A stretch of 24,765 nucleotides of DNA from an uncultured bacterium (GTDB lineage Bacteria; Gemmatimonadota; Gemmatimonadetes; Longimicrobiales; RSA9), in contig CALKIP010000143.1 in NCBI GenBank assembly GCA_937995995.1, positions 1 through 24,765 of the forward strand. Reading direction: 5' to 3'. Shown here one piece after another: positions 7,790 to 15,844 of this stretch (position 1 is the first letter of the stretch; every line of letters begins with the position of its first letter). The position numbers and the translations under genes were made by a program. Below the pieces are notes generated by a model. That model did no database searches, had not been told where the DNA came from, and worked only from the letters and a program-made list of their open reading frames with translations.

Positions 7790-8533
7790 ATGAGCAAAAG
7801 CACGAAGGACCGGACGAGCGAAGATCGTCTACAGGAATTGATCGCCGAACGTGACCGCTACCAGCAGTGGCTCGACTCGCTGGAATCGGAGCGGCCGAAG
7901 GTCCCCGAGCACATCTACGAGCGGATCTCGGCCGACTACTCGAAGCGTCTCGATGAGGCCATCGCCGCCCTGCGCGAGCACCTCGACACCCTCGAGTCCC
8001 GTCTCGAAGAGCGCAAGGCCTCGCTCGAGGAGACGCTCGAGACCCTCCAAGCCAGGCAGGACGAGCTTCTCGAGCGCGAGATCCGGTATCGGGTCGGTGA
8101 GTTCTCGGAGGAAGAATGGAAGAAGCTCGAGGGCTCGCTGAAGTCCGACATCCGGAAATCGGAATCGCGGCGAGACGACCTCGTGGCAGAAGTCGAGCAC
8201 CTCGAAGCGACCATCGCTCAGGTACGCGAGCCCGCCGCTGCCGCGGAGGCAAGCGACGACGACAGCGAGTCGCTCTTCCTCGAGGTCCTCGCCGAAGCCA
8301 CCGCGACGGCAGAGGCCGCCGGAGGCCGGGCGAACGGGATTGGCGCCGCCGATGTCGGCGGGGCCGTCGGGCCCGAATTCGTCGAGCCGGAGCGCATGGA
8401 CACCGACCTGACGCCCAGGCGGCCGCGGAGGCCGACCGGGCTTCGAACACTCCGCTGTGAGACGTGCGGGACGTTCAACCTGCCTGAAGCAATGTTCTGC
8501 GAGGCCTGCGGCGCGGACTTGCCGGCTTCCTGA
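7790..8533 (+). CDS. Coiled-coil protein with C-terminal zinc ribbon
   Basis: 247-residue cytoplasmic protein of unknown function. Residues about 8-170 are an almost continuous charged helix with heptad-like spacing (RLQELIAERDRYQQWLDSLE; HLDTLESRLEERKASLEETL), predicting a coiled coil interrupted once by a short GEFSEEEW segment. A disordered Ala/Asp/Gly-rich linker follows (about 170-215). The end is a zinc ribbon with CxxC pairs at Cys223/226 and Cys237/240 (RCETCGTFNLPEAMFCEACG). There is no signal peptide. The ATG at 7790 is the first start giving the coiled coil, but its ribosome site is weak. The arrangement suggests an oligomeric scaffold with a zinc-binding docking tip. No catalytic motif is present. 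Confidence 0.85.
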   Translation: MSKSTKDRTSEDRLQELIAERDRYQQWLDSLESERPKVPEHIYERISADYSKRLDEAIAALREHLDTLESRLEERKASLEETLETLQARQDELLEREIRYRVGEFSEEEWKKLEGSLKSDIRKSESRRDDLVAEVEHLEATIAQVREPAAAAEASDDDSESLFLEVLAEATATAEAAGGRANGIGAADVGGAVGPEFVEPERMDTDLTPRRPRRPTGLRTLRCETCGTFNLPEAMFCEACGADLPAS

Positions 8534-8547
8534 GATCGGCTGATCTC
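8532..8547. other. Small hairpin over the zinc-ribbon stop codon
   Basis: GAGATC (8532-8537), loop GGCT and GATCTC (8542-8547) form a perfect 6-bp stem overlapping the stop of the zinc-ribbon gene. It is too weak alone for a terminator but is the first element of a repeat-rich 135-bp cluster. Confidence 0.4.
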
Positions 8548-8556
8548 CGCATTCGG

Positions 8557-8608
8557 CGGATCCGTACGTGTTTGATCACCGAATCCGCGGATCCGAAAGT
8601 GTTCGATC
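8557..8608. repeat. Two imperfect 22-bp direct repeats with a 30-bp period
   Basis: Copies at 8557-8578 and 8587-8608 share CGGATCCG, an internal GTGTT and a final GATCA; 19 of 22 positions match and the period is exactly 30 bp. Each copy contains a BamHI-like GGATCC core. They lie between the zinc-ribbon stop and a long hairpin. Possible roles are tandem protein-binding sites or remains of a small repeat array. Confidence 0.65.
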
Positions 8609-8611
8609 AGT

Positions 8612-8666
8612 GGGTGGGCGCGGGCGTGAGCGCGTAGGATTTTCCTGCGCAAACGCCCGCGCCCAC
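8612..8666. terminator. Long GC-rich hairpin between convergent genes
   Basis: Perfect 15-bp arms at 8612-8626 (GGTGGGCGCGGGCGT) and 8652-8666 (ACGCCCGCGCCCACC). The 25-nt interior can continue the stem (GCGCGTAGGA with TCCTGCGC around a TTT loop). On the plus strand it is followed by TGTTAAAG without a T-run. It lies between the plus-strand zinc-ribbon gene and the minus-strand CopC-CopD gene, the right place for a bidirectional transcription barrier. REP-like or small-RNA origins are also possible. Confidence 0.5.
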
Positions 8667-8733
8667 CTGTTAAAGCATACCGAGATCATCCGGATTACGG
8701 TTTTCCGACCTCGGTTTCATCCGGCGGCCCCGC

Positions 8734-10215
8734 TCAGCGCAATGCTTCCGCCGTCGAAGTCTCCGGAACGTCGTGGGTCTCCGTGGCCGGAGGCGTAGCG
8801 ACGAGCACGGCCGTGATTATGAGCACGAGCACGCCCACGGTCAGCTCCACGAGCGAGGTCCGGCGGATCCGTCTCACGCCGGCCTCATCGCCGAGCATCG
8901 GCCGTACCCGCAGGAAGTTGTACGCACCCATCCCGAACACCAGCGCCAGCGCCGCCAGCTTGATCGACAGGGCGCGCCCGTAATCACTGCTCCACAGCGC
9001 CTCGATACCACCGAGGTGCAGCCAGGACGCGTAGACACCCGTGGCCACGAGCGCGCCAGCGAAGATCAGGGCCACGGGAGAGAAGGCGCCGATCAGGGCG
9101 CGGACCGCGTGGCCGCGTCCACCGTCGCCGAGCGCAATTGCCGGTGGCATCCCTGCCGCCACGACGATGGCCAGCGTACCCAGCCACCCGCCGGCGCCGA
9201 TGACGTGCACCGCATCCGCCACCAACGCCAATGGCGCTTCGCCCGTGGCTGCTATGGCATGTCCGGAAAGTGCCGGCGTCAGAGCGAGTAGCGCGACCGA
9301 CACAGCAGCGATCGACCACCCCGCTCTCTGCCACCGCCCCGCAAGCCAGAGCCCGACGAGTGCGCCCAACGTCGCGGCCGACTGAATCCACCACCCCCAC
9401 CCCCATGCCGTGCCGCCGAGGACGGCCGCGACCATGGCCACGTCCGGCGCTCCACCCGCCACGGCGTACGTCTGTGCCACCAGCCGAAGCCCCGCGACCG
9501 GCACGAGCACCACCGTGATCGCCAGCCCGATGGCCCGGGCCCGGGCCGCCGCCTGTGCGTCGATCCCCGCCGACTCCTCGGGATACGACCTCGCGACGAG
9601 GCGAAGGACCACGCCCCGGAAGACCACGACACCGAGCAATCCGACCAGGCAGAGGTAGGTGAACCAGCGGATCGCTACATAGGTCGGTGAGTTCACACCG
9701 TACGGCGTCCGGGGCGAAAACGCCTCTGCACGGATTGCCCCATCCGACGCCGCGGCGGCCGCGACGCCGTCGTCCGAATTCGGGGTTGGCTCCGCCGCCG
9801 CTGGTGCCAGACCGGAGGCGCCCTCCGCAACCTCGAACACGAAGGTTCCCTGAGCGGGATGGCCATCCGGGCCGACCGTTCGCCACGCCACCTGGTACGC
9901 GCCGGCGTCCGACAGCCCCCCTCGGACCGCTACGACCACCTCGTTCGCCGATCCGTCAGCCACCTCCACCGAGCCGAGCTGCACCATCACACCGTCGGGA
10001 CCGATCAACTCGATCCGTGTCAGCGCGATGCCGACCGGCTCGCCGAAGGTGAGGCGCAACTCGGTCGGAACCACGTCGAGCCGAGCGTCGGCCGCGGGCT
10101 CGGAGCGCACCAGCCGTTGATGTGCCTCTGCCGCGCCCACACAGAGGAGCACGAGCAGCCAAACTGTGATCAAAGCGGCTTGGTGTGTCGGCGGACGGAG
10201 TCGAGGATTCGGCAA
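8734..10215 (-). CDS. CopC-CopD fusion copper resistance/import protein
   Basis: 493-residue fusion of a periplasmic CopC domain and a CopD membrane domain, used for copper handling at the cell envelope. A signal peptide (ALITVWLLVLLCVGAAEA) would be cut just before His32, giving the free N-terminal histidine needed for the CopC copper site. The matching Asp117 and His119 occur in VGPDGHPAQGTFVFEV. Residues about 32-130 are the CopC beta-sandwich; after a Pro/Ala-rich linker, about 175-485 form eight or so transmembrane helices of CopD (VAIRWFTYLCLVGLLGVVVF; GAGGWLGTLAIVVAAGMPPA). The start is TTG at 10215, supported by GGGAGG four bases upstream; no ATG nearby would keep the signal peptide. 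It stands alone on the minus strand. Confidence 0.94.
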   Translation of the reverse strand: MPNPRLRPPTHQAALITVWLLVLLCVGAAEAHQRLVRSEPAADARLDVVPTELRLTFGEPVGIALTRIELIGPDGVMVQLGSVEVADGSANEVVVAVRGGLSDAGAYQVAWRTVGPDGHPAQGTFVFEVAEGASGLAPAAAEPTPNSDDGVAAAAASDGAIRAEAFSPRTPYGVNSPTYVAIRWFTYLCLVGLLGVVVFRGVVLRLVARSYPEESAGIDAQAAARARAIGLAITVVLVPVAGLRLVAQTYAVAGGAPDVAMVAAVLGGTAWGWGWWIQSAATLGALVGLWLAGRWQRAGWSIAAVSVALLALTPALSGHAIAATGEAPLALVADAVHVIGAGGWLGTLAIVVAAGMPPAIALGDGGRGHAVRALIGAFSPVALIFAGALVATGVYASWLHLGGIEALWSSDYGRALSIKLAALALVFGMGAYNFLRVRPMLGDEAGVRRIRRTSLVELTVGVLVLIITAVLVATPPATETHDVPETSTAEALR

Positions 10216-10428
10216 GGGTCCTCCCGGGCAGGTGGGTCGATCTCCACGATCTCGATCGGCATCGCCTTCCAGAAGGACAAATTACGATGTCCGGGTGCGC
10301 CGGGCTACGCCACGGCTCGCGGGGCGGCGTTCGTTATCCGCGCACGGTTGACCACCACCGCCCCTGTGCGCCGCGAGGACACCGCGGCTTGTGTCTCCGG
10401 GAACTGGATGGTCCGAGAGGGAAAAGGA
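10216..10428. other. Intergenic region upstream of the copper gene
   Basis: About 210 bp between the start of the CopC-CopD gene and the terminator of the DUF2231 gene. It should contain the copper-gene promoter on the minus strand. No CueR- or CsoR-type operator or other clear motif was recognised. Confidence 0.35.
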
Positions 10429-10466
10429 GCCGTCCGCCGCTTCCGTCGTTCGGTGCGGCGGACGGC
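10421..10466 (-). terminator. Rho-independent terminator of the DUF2231 gene
   Basis: Perfect 12-bp arms at 10429-10440 (GCCGTCCGCCGC) and 10455-10466 (GCGGCGGACGGC) around a 14-nt loop. On the minus strand the stem is followed by TCCTTTTCCC. It lies 32 bp after the DUF2231 stop. Confidence 0.75.
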
Positions 10467-10497
10467 CCTGTGGAGTTGCGACAATCGCCTCCGCTGT

Positions 10498-11130
10498 CTA
10501 CGGCTGCGGCCCGTCGGCTGCGCGGGGCACTCCCGCCTCCCGAACCGGCTCCATCGGGCGAGCGCCGATGGCGGGCACGATCTTGCCATCCGCGAGCGCC
10601 TCTGCGGCGTGGCGAACGCCGTCCTTCACATCTTGCAGCGCGTGTTCGGAAAGCTCTTCGAGACGGTCCAGACGCAACTCCGGCGCGTGGCCCTCGGCGA
10701 TCCCGTCTGCTGCCTTCACCCCCACACCGTGCTCATAGACCATCTTCCCGCCCAGGTACGCACTGTACGCGACCGCACCGATCGCAGCCGCGCCGGTCGC
10801 CAAATACCTCATGCTCGGCTTCCGTCGCATGGAACGACGGATCGCCATCATCGTGGCGAGCGCCAGGAAGCCGACATTGAGATTGCGGTGCGTGACCAGG
10901 AGATCGCCCGCACGGTCACTGTTCAACTTGACCTCCTCCTGCGCGATCAGCCCGAACACGCCGGCGAGTGCGGCCGTGCCGGCCGTGAGCGCTATCCCCA
11001 TCTTGCCCATGCCAAGCAGCGTGCGGCTACCGGTGACCTTGCCCAGAGCGTCGGCACCGATCGAGACGGGGAGCAGGGCGATCGGGTAGTGGACTAGGGA
11101 CGGGTGAATTTCCTGGAGTCGCATGGCCAT
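10498..11130 (-). CDS. DUF2231 membrane protein
   Basis: 210-residue membrane protein of the DUF2231 family, function not established. It opens with MAMRLQEIHPSLVHYPIALL, the family's first helix with conserved histidines. Further helices follow (GIALTAGTAALAGVFGLIAQ; NVGFLALATMMAIRR; LATGAAAIGAVAYSAYLGG) and the hallmark GGKMVYEHGVGV near residue 145, then a soluble helical C-terminus (LDRLEELSEHALQDVKDGVR). The histidines in the membrane part could bind a metal or heme, which is an inference. ATG 11130 is chosen because it matches the family's N-terminus and has GAGG upstream. It has its own terminator and is divergent from the J-domain gene. Confidence 0.88.
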   Translation of the reverse strand: MAMRLQEIHPSLVHYPIALLPVSIGADALGKVTGSRTLLGMGKMGIALTAGTAALAGVFGLIAQEEVKLNSDRAGDLLVTHRNLNVGFLALATMMAIRRSMRRKPSMRYLATGAAAIGAVAYSAYLGGKMVYEHGVGVKAADGIAEGHAPELRLDRLEELSEHALQDVKDGVRHAAEALADGKIVPAIGARPMEPVREAGVPRAADGPQP

Positions 11131-11366
11131 GGTTCCATCCTCGTGTTGCGGGTGTGTGCCGGGAGGTGAGTCTCGCTGCGTGGCCCGTCGCTCCGGCGTG
11201 CGCATACGCCGGGCCAGACCAGGGCCAGGGGTATGACTCCTTATTCCCTGCATGATCGACGCCACGGAACGGTGGTCCAAAATCGCCTCGAGCGGGTGCC
11301 GCCCACACGCCAGCCGCTCAACCCGCGGGCCCGAGTTGCCGATATTCAGGGGTTGCGGCGCGCACG
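11131..11366. promoter_or_regulatory. Divergent intergenic region, DUF2231 / J-domain gene
   Basis: A 236-bp spacer between two divergent starts. It must carry both promoters, but no clear promoter elements, operators or structured RNA were recognised. Confidence 0.35.
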
Positions 11367-12473
11367 ATGCCTACCCATAAACGGCCGCACGCGCCTTCTC
11401 TGGGGTGCGCCATCGACGCGCTCCTGATCCTCGCGGCAACTCGATCACACGGTCCAATGGGTTGGATCTTCGCCTTCTGGCTGCTCATCACCATCTGGAC
11501 ACTCGAGTCCACCGCGCCCGCGGTCGGCTACCTCGTGCCGATGCTCGCGACCAATCTGATCCTCGCCGGCGCAGGCTACCTCGCCCTGGCCGCACTCCAC
11601 GCACTCAACGTGCACAGCCGCGCCAGGCGATTCCCGATCGCCGACCTCGTCACGCCACAGATCGCGGAAGGCGAAGTGAGGTGGATCGTCTCCCCGGAGA
11701 GAACCCGGGAGACCGTGCGTCGGCTCGGCCTCGATCGACGCGTTCACGTGCTCGGCGTTCCACTGACCGTCCTCGGGCTGATCACCGTCCTGTTCGCTGC
11801 CGGCGCCCACACTCTCCGAGACCTGACGCTGTTGACCCTCGGCACCGTGGCCACCCTCGGCTACGGCTACCTGAAGCTCTACCCAGGTTTCCGGATCTGG
11901 CAGGGCCTTGCCGTTCGACTCGCGGCGAAGCACAGGTTGCCGATGCCGGCACACTTCGAAGCTTCATTCGACGCGGAAATCCGTTCGATCGGTGAACTGC
12001 GAAAGGAACTGTACGGCGCCGCATTGGTCACTGGGATCCGCGACGGGATGCGCGCCCGACTCGTCGCCGACATTCGGAATGCCCGCAACGAGATCCTGTC
12101 GGACCCGACGCGTCTTGCTCCTGTGGTTCAGAGGATTCTGGACGACCTCGGAAGCTACCGTGTCGCCCTCGAGGTGGAGCGTGCCGGCCGCAGGGAGGGA
12201 CGCAGGCGCCGCGAACGCAGTCAGGCCCCCCCCGGGCAGGAGGACACGATCCGAAACGTCGAACACCCGGTGCCGGAGGACTATGATCTCCTGGGCGTGG
12301 GCGAGGACGCGACGGACGACGAGATCCGGAGGGCATTCGGGCGGCTGGCCAAGAGGCTACACCCGGATCGGCACCCCGATCTCACGTCGGGGCCGATGAG
12401 CGTGGTCAACGCGGCATACAACAGGATCCGTACACACCGCGAGCGCCTTGCGGCTGCGGAAAGGCAGGTGTAG
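11367..12473 (+). CDS. Membrane-anchored J-domain (DnaJ-like) protein
   Basis: 368-residue protein with a C-terminal J-domain (from about residue 302) that would stimulate an Hsp70/DnaK ATPase. The J-domain shows YDLLGVGEDATDDEIRRAFG and the essential HPD motif at 332-334 (KRLHPDRHPD). The N-terminal part has hydrophobic segments at about 31-75 (WIFAFWLLITIWTLE, MLATNLILAGAGYLALAAL) and about 128-165 (VLGVPLTVLGLITVLFAAGA), predicting membrane attachment. The middle is soluble and Arg-rich. There is no Gly/Phe region or zinc-finger, so this is a class C J-protein recruiting DnaK to a specific client. ATG 11367 has a weak ribosome site; ATG 11457 is an alternative start. Confidence 0.85.
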   Translation: MPTHKRPHAPSLGCAIDALLILAATRSHGPMGWIFAFWLLITIWTLESTAPAVGYLVPMLATNLILAGAGYLALAALHALNVHSRARRFPIADLVTPQIAEGEVRWIVSPERTRETVRRLGLDRRVHVLGVPLTVLGLITVLFAAGAHTLRDLTLLTLGTVATLGYGYLKLYPGFRIWQGLAVRLAAKHRLPMPAHFEASFDAEIRSIGELRKELYGAALVTGIRDGMRARLVADIRNARNEILSDPTRLAPVVQRILDDLGSYRVALEVERAGRREGRRRRERSQAPPGQEDTIRNVEHPVPEDYDLLGVGEDATDDEIRRAFGRLAKRLHPDRHPDLTSGPMSVVNAAYNRIRTHRERLAAAERQV

Positions 12474-12507
12474 CCCACTCCGCCCTACTTCCTCCAGATC
12501 TATCGGG

Positions 12508-13632
12508 TCAATACGATAGCGTCTCGAGCCGCACGGTCAGGTCCTCGACCCTGTCGAGATCGACCTCGACGCCGATCCCGGGCGCGTCGAGCGGCACATT
12601 GACCATCCCGTCCGCATCCATCGTCCACTCGGGCTCGACGATGTCGCGCTCCCAGTAACGCGAGCTCGGAGAGAGGTCGCCCGGCATGGTGAAGTTCGGA
12701 AGCGAGGCCAGCGCCACGTTGTGTGCCCGGCCGATCCCGCTCTCCAGCATCCCGCCGCACCAAACCGGAACGCCCTGCCGCTCGCAGTAGTCGTGGATCT
12801 GGACCGAGGATCGAAACCCGCCCACGCGCCCCGGCTTGATGTTGACGATGCGCCCGCTGCCGAGCGCCACCATGTCCTCGGCGCGGTCGAGGCCGGTGAT
12901 CGACTCGTCCAGGCAGATCGGCGTTCGCAGTCGCTCCTGCAGCCGAGCATGCCGCACGAGGTCCTCACGGTCCAGAGGCTGCTCGATCATCATCAGATCG
13001 AATTCGTCGAGCCGTTCCAGGTGATCTGCATCACCCAGCGTGTAGGCGGAGTTGGCGTCCGCCATGAGCTCGGCCTCGGGTCCCACGGCCTCCCTCACTG
13101 CGGCAAGATACTCCACGTCCGCACCCGGCTGGATCTTGATCTTGACCTTGCAGTAGCCGGCATCGAGCGCAGCCCTCACGCGCTCGATCAGCGCATCGGG
13201 AGTCCGCTGGATCCCGAGCGAGATCCCCACCGCCACCCGCTCCCGCGTGCCGCCCAGCAGAGTGGCCAGGGGCAGCGATCGAAGGCGTGCCGTCAGCTCC
13301 CATGCGCCCATCTCGACCGCGGCCTTCGCCATCAGGTGTCCCCGCAGGTCTGCATCGAGGAGCGGCTGCACCTCCTCCGGCCCACCGAATTCGCGCCCCA
13401 ACACGCGCGGCGCGAGCCATTCGCGGATCGCGAACCACGCGGTGTCGATCGTCTCCGGACTGAAATTCGGCCACTCCCCGGCCACGCATTCCGACCACCC
13501 CACCACCCCGTCCGGATGATGCAGCTCCAGGAGCAGAATGCGCCGCTCCGAGACTTCGCCTGACGAGATACGGAACGGTTCCTTCAAAGGAAGTCGGATC
13601 TCGCGCAGTACCAACTTATCGATTCGCAGCAT
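12508..13632 (-). CDS. menC: o-Succinylbenzoate synthase / N-acylamino acid racemase (enolase superfamily)
   Basis: 374-residue enolase-superfamily enzyme of the OSBS/NAAAR group. OSBS dehydrates SHCHC to o-succinylbenzoate in menaquinone synthesis; many relatives also racemise N-acylamino acids. The catalytic set is complete: KxK with Lys164 (CKVKIKI), metal ligands Asp192 (ADAN), Glu217 (IEQP) and Asp242 (LDES), and Lys266 (NIKPGR). These match the spacing of characterised NAAAR/OSBS enzymes. The N-terminal capping domain begins MLRIDKLVLREIRLPLKEPF. ATG 13632 follows AGGAGGG. Its A is also the last base of the stop of the upstream hydrolase fragment (TGATG), so translation may be coupled. 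No other men genes are in the window, so the physiological reaction is open. Confidence 0.92.
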   Translation of the reverse strand: MLRIDKLVLREIRLPLKEPFRISSGEVSERRILLLELHHPDGVVGWSECVAGEWPNFSPETIDTAWFAIREWLAPRVLGREFGGPEEVQPLLDADLRGHLMAKAAVEMGAWELTARLRSLPLATLLGGTRERVAVGISLGIQRTPDALIERVRAALDAGYCKVKIKIQPGADVEYLAAVREAVGPEAELMADANSAYTLGDADHLERLDEFDLMMIEQPLDREDLVRHARLQERLRTPICLDESITGLDRAEDMVALGSGRIVNIKPGRVGGFRSSVQIHDYCERQGVPVWCGGMLESGIGRAHNVALASLPNFTMPGDLSPSSRYWERDIVEPEWTMDADGMVNVPLDAPGIGVEVDLDRVEDLTVRLETLSY

Positions 13633-13985
13633 CAGCGTGTCCCTCCTAAGGCCACGTCCGCCCCCGCCGGCGCGCCGAAAGCGCCCCGCGCCGACGAACT
13701 CCGGGCGGTGATTCGATCGAAAGGAACGTTCAGAATCGGATAGCACCGCTCGCCCTGGTAGACCGTCTCCGCCGTCGCGGATACACGTTTCGCCGGACGC
13801 GCCAGCCTGAAGCCACGGCTCCAGAGGATGCCCCGGTCGTCGACGAGTGCGCTGGAGACCGCGGGCAGCTCCTTGGCCGTCATTTCCTGCTCGACGAACC
13901 GTTTCAACGCGTCGGCGGCCGTGGCCAGCAGCAGCGCGATCCGCGCGGGCATGATCCCGATGCTGCAGCGCGTAGAACCCGTCAT
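13632..13985 (-). pseudogene. N-terminal fragment of a beta-lactamase-type serine hydrolase
   Basis: 117-codon ORF whose first ~75 residues match the start of class C beta-lactamase/penicillin-binding-like hydrolases: LKRFVEQEMTAKELPAVSSA, LVDDRGILWSRGFRLARP and VSATAETVY, just before the expected catalytic SxxK. Family members continue with something like YRVGSVSK; here the frame switches to unrelated residues (QGERCYPILNVPFDRITARS) and ends. The SxxK, YxN and KTG boxes are all missing, so it cannot be catalytic. There is no signal peptide. It lies 33 bp after polX and ends TGATG with menC. Most likely a truncated gene whose 3' part was deleted; it may still be translated and feed ribosomes into menC. 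Family assignment is from memory. Confidence 0.72.
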
Positions 13986-14006
13986 GGCGATCCTGAAGGA
14001 TGAGAG

Positions 14007-14020
14007 GACTCTCGAGAGTC
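14007..14020. repeat. 14-bp perfect palindrome at the polX stop
   Basis: GACTCTCGAGAGTC overlaps the last bases of the polX coding region and lies just upstream of the hydrolase fragment. It is short and could be chance, but it sits at the edge of a truncated gene. Confidence 0.4.
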
Positions 14021-15821
14021 ACGATCGGCGGGCGAGCCACTCCCGGAGCTGCGCCAGACTCGACGTGTTCACGACATCTCGCGCCTCCACCCACGCGCGC
14101 CGCGCCTGATCCACGCCGTAGCGCATGAAGTCGAGCTGACCCACGCTGTGCGAGTCGGTGTCGATTGCGAGTCGCACGCCAAGCTCCCGGGCACGGTACG
14201 CGTGCACGTCGCTCAGGTCGAGACGCTCCGGCTGGGCGTTGATCTCGACGGCTACGTGGAGCGAGGCGGCGGCCTCGAGCACCGCGTCCATCTCGATGGC
14301 GTACGGCTCCCGGCGGTTGATCAGCCGGCCGGTCGGGTGCGCGAGGATGTGGACGTGGGCGCGGGAGATGCCCTTGATGATCCGGTCGGTCATTCTAACC
14401 CGGTCCATCCCCATGCGCGAGTGCACGGCGACAACGACCACGTCGAGCCGGCCGAGCACCTCGTCCGGCAGGTCGAGCGTGCCGTCCGGTCTGATGTCGA
14501 CCTCGATCCCCTTCAGTACATGGATGCCCTTCACCCGGCGATTCACCGCGTCGATCTCGTGCCACTGCTTCTCGAGCTCCTCCACACGCATTCCGCCGGC
14601 GACGCCGAGCCCTGGACCGTGGTCCGTGATCGCGATGTACGCGTAGCCGCGCGCCTTCGCCGCACGGGCCATCTCCTCGATCGTGTCGGCACCGTCGCTC
14701 CAGCGGCTGTGAACCTGCAGGTCGCCACGGATGTCGTCCAGCGTGAGCAGCTTCGGCAGCTTGCCACGTCGCGCCGCCTCGACCTCCCCGCGGTCCTCAC
14801 GCAATTCCGGTGGCACGTACTTCATCCCGACGGCGCGGAACACCTCCTCCTCACGACGGCCGCCCACTCGCTTCAGCGCCGGCCCACGACCGCCCTCACG
14901 CCCGACACCCTTTGCTCCGCCGGTCCCGGCGCGCCGATCGGTGCCCTTGCCCTTGTCGGGCAGCCGGAACACCCCGTACTCGTTGATGCGCAGGCCCTTC
15001 TCCACGCCCAACCTGCGCACCGCGATGTTGTGCGCCTTCGATCCCGTGAAGTAGTGCAGTGCGGCGCCCCAGCTCTCCGGTCGCACCACACGAAGATCCA
15101 CGTGCAGCCCACTCCGCAGAACCAGCGTGGCCCTGGTCGGCCCCGCACTCTCGACCCGCCGCGCCCCGGGGTAGCGCGCGAAATGGTCAACCACCCGCTT
15201 CGGCTTGTCGGCCGCGGCCAGGATATCGATGTCGCCGACCGTCTCCACACGCCTCCTGTAGCTGCCGGCGACCTCCAGCTCCCGCAAGCCGGGTGCTTGG
15301 CGCATGTATTCCAGCACCGGGCGGACGGCCTGGTCGGCCTCGTCGAGGCGGAAGCGCTCGAGGTGCTTGCGGTGGTCGCGGATCGCCTGCAGAAGCTTCT
15401 CCGCCGAGCGCGCCCCGAAGCCACGAAGCTTCTCGAGCTCGCCCGTCTCGATCGCCTTCTCGAGGTCGTCCACGCTGCGGACACCGAGTTCGCGGCTCAG
15501 CCGCGTCGCCTTCTTCGGCCCCACGCCCTCGAGCTGCATGAGCTCGGTCAGGCCGCCGGGCACCTTCTTTTCCAACTCCTCGAGACGGCGTAGGTGCCCG
15601 GTCCGGACCAGTTCCGTGATGTACGCCGCCATGTCCTCGCCGATCGCCGGGAGCTCCTCCAGATCCGCGCCCTCGCGAACCAGGTCGGCCAGCGGCCGGC
15701 TCAGCGCCTCGACCGTGCGCGCGGCGTTCCGGTACGCCCGCACCTTGAACGGGTTGTCCCCACGAACCTCCAGCAGGTCCGCGACCTCGCGCAGTGACCG
15801 GGCGATCTCGGCGTTCTCCAT
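14019..15821 (-). CDS. polX: DNA polymerase X family protein with PHP domain (PolX)
   Basis: About 600 residues: a family X polymerase core fused to a PHP phosphoesterase, a repair gap-filling polymerase with 3'-5' exonuclease activity. Helix-hairpin-helix region MQLEGVGPKKATRLSRELGV (about 95-115); palm residues Asp197 and Asp199 in VGDIDIL and Asp242 in HVDLRVV; NEYGVFR; then the PHP domain from about 365 with VHSRWSDG, ITDHGPG, EVDIRPDGTLD, VHSRM, LAHPTGRL and DTDSH. Between NEYGVFR and REEEVFRAVGMKYVPPELRE lies a Gly/Arg/Lys-rich insert (about 288-321) absent from the relatives I recall. The first PHP motif reads DLQVH rather than HxH, which also occurs in some PolX proteins. ATG 15821 gives the usual start (MENAEIARSLREVADLLEV); ATG 15857 adds 12 residues. 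Confidence 0.93.
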   Translation of the reverse strand: MENAEIARSLREVADLLEVRGDNPFKVRAYRNAARTVEALSRPLADLVREGADLEELPAIGEDMAAYITELVRTGHLRRLEELEKKVPGGLTELMQLEGVGPKKATRLSRELGVRSVDDLEKAIETGELEKLRGFGARSAEKLLQAIRDHRKHLERFRLDEADQAVRPVLEYMRQAPGLRELEVAGSYRRRVETVGDIDILAAADKPKRVVDHFARYPGARRVESAGPTRATLVLRSGLHVDLRVVRPESWGAALHYFTGSKAHNIAVRRLGVEKGLRINEYGVFRLPDKGKGTDRRAGTGGAKGVGREGGRGPALKRVGGRREEEVFRAVGMKYVPPELREDRGEVEAARRGKLPKLLTLDDIRGDLQVHSRWSDGADTIEEMARAAKARGYAYIAITDHGPGLGVAGGMRVEELEKQWHEIDAVNRRVKGIHVLKGIEVDIRPDGTLDLPDEVLGRLDVVVVAVHSRMGMDRVRMTDRIIKGISRAHVHILAHPTGRLINRREPYAIEMDAVLEAAASLHVAVEINAQPERLDLSDVHAYRARELGVRLAIDTDSHSVGQLDFMRYGVDQARRAWVEARDVVNTSSLAQLREWLARRS

Positions 15822-15844
15822 GGCACGCGACGCGCGCACGAAAA

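Noticed and set aside
12508..14094. A 528-codon version of menC with a long N-terminal extension
   Set aside because: The extension lies in another frame of the hydrolase fragment, has no family similarity, and ATG 13632 has a strong ribosome site and matches the family start.
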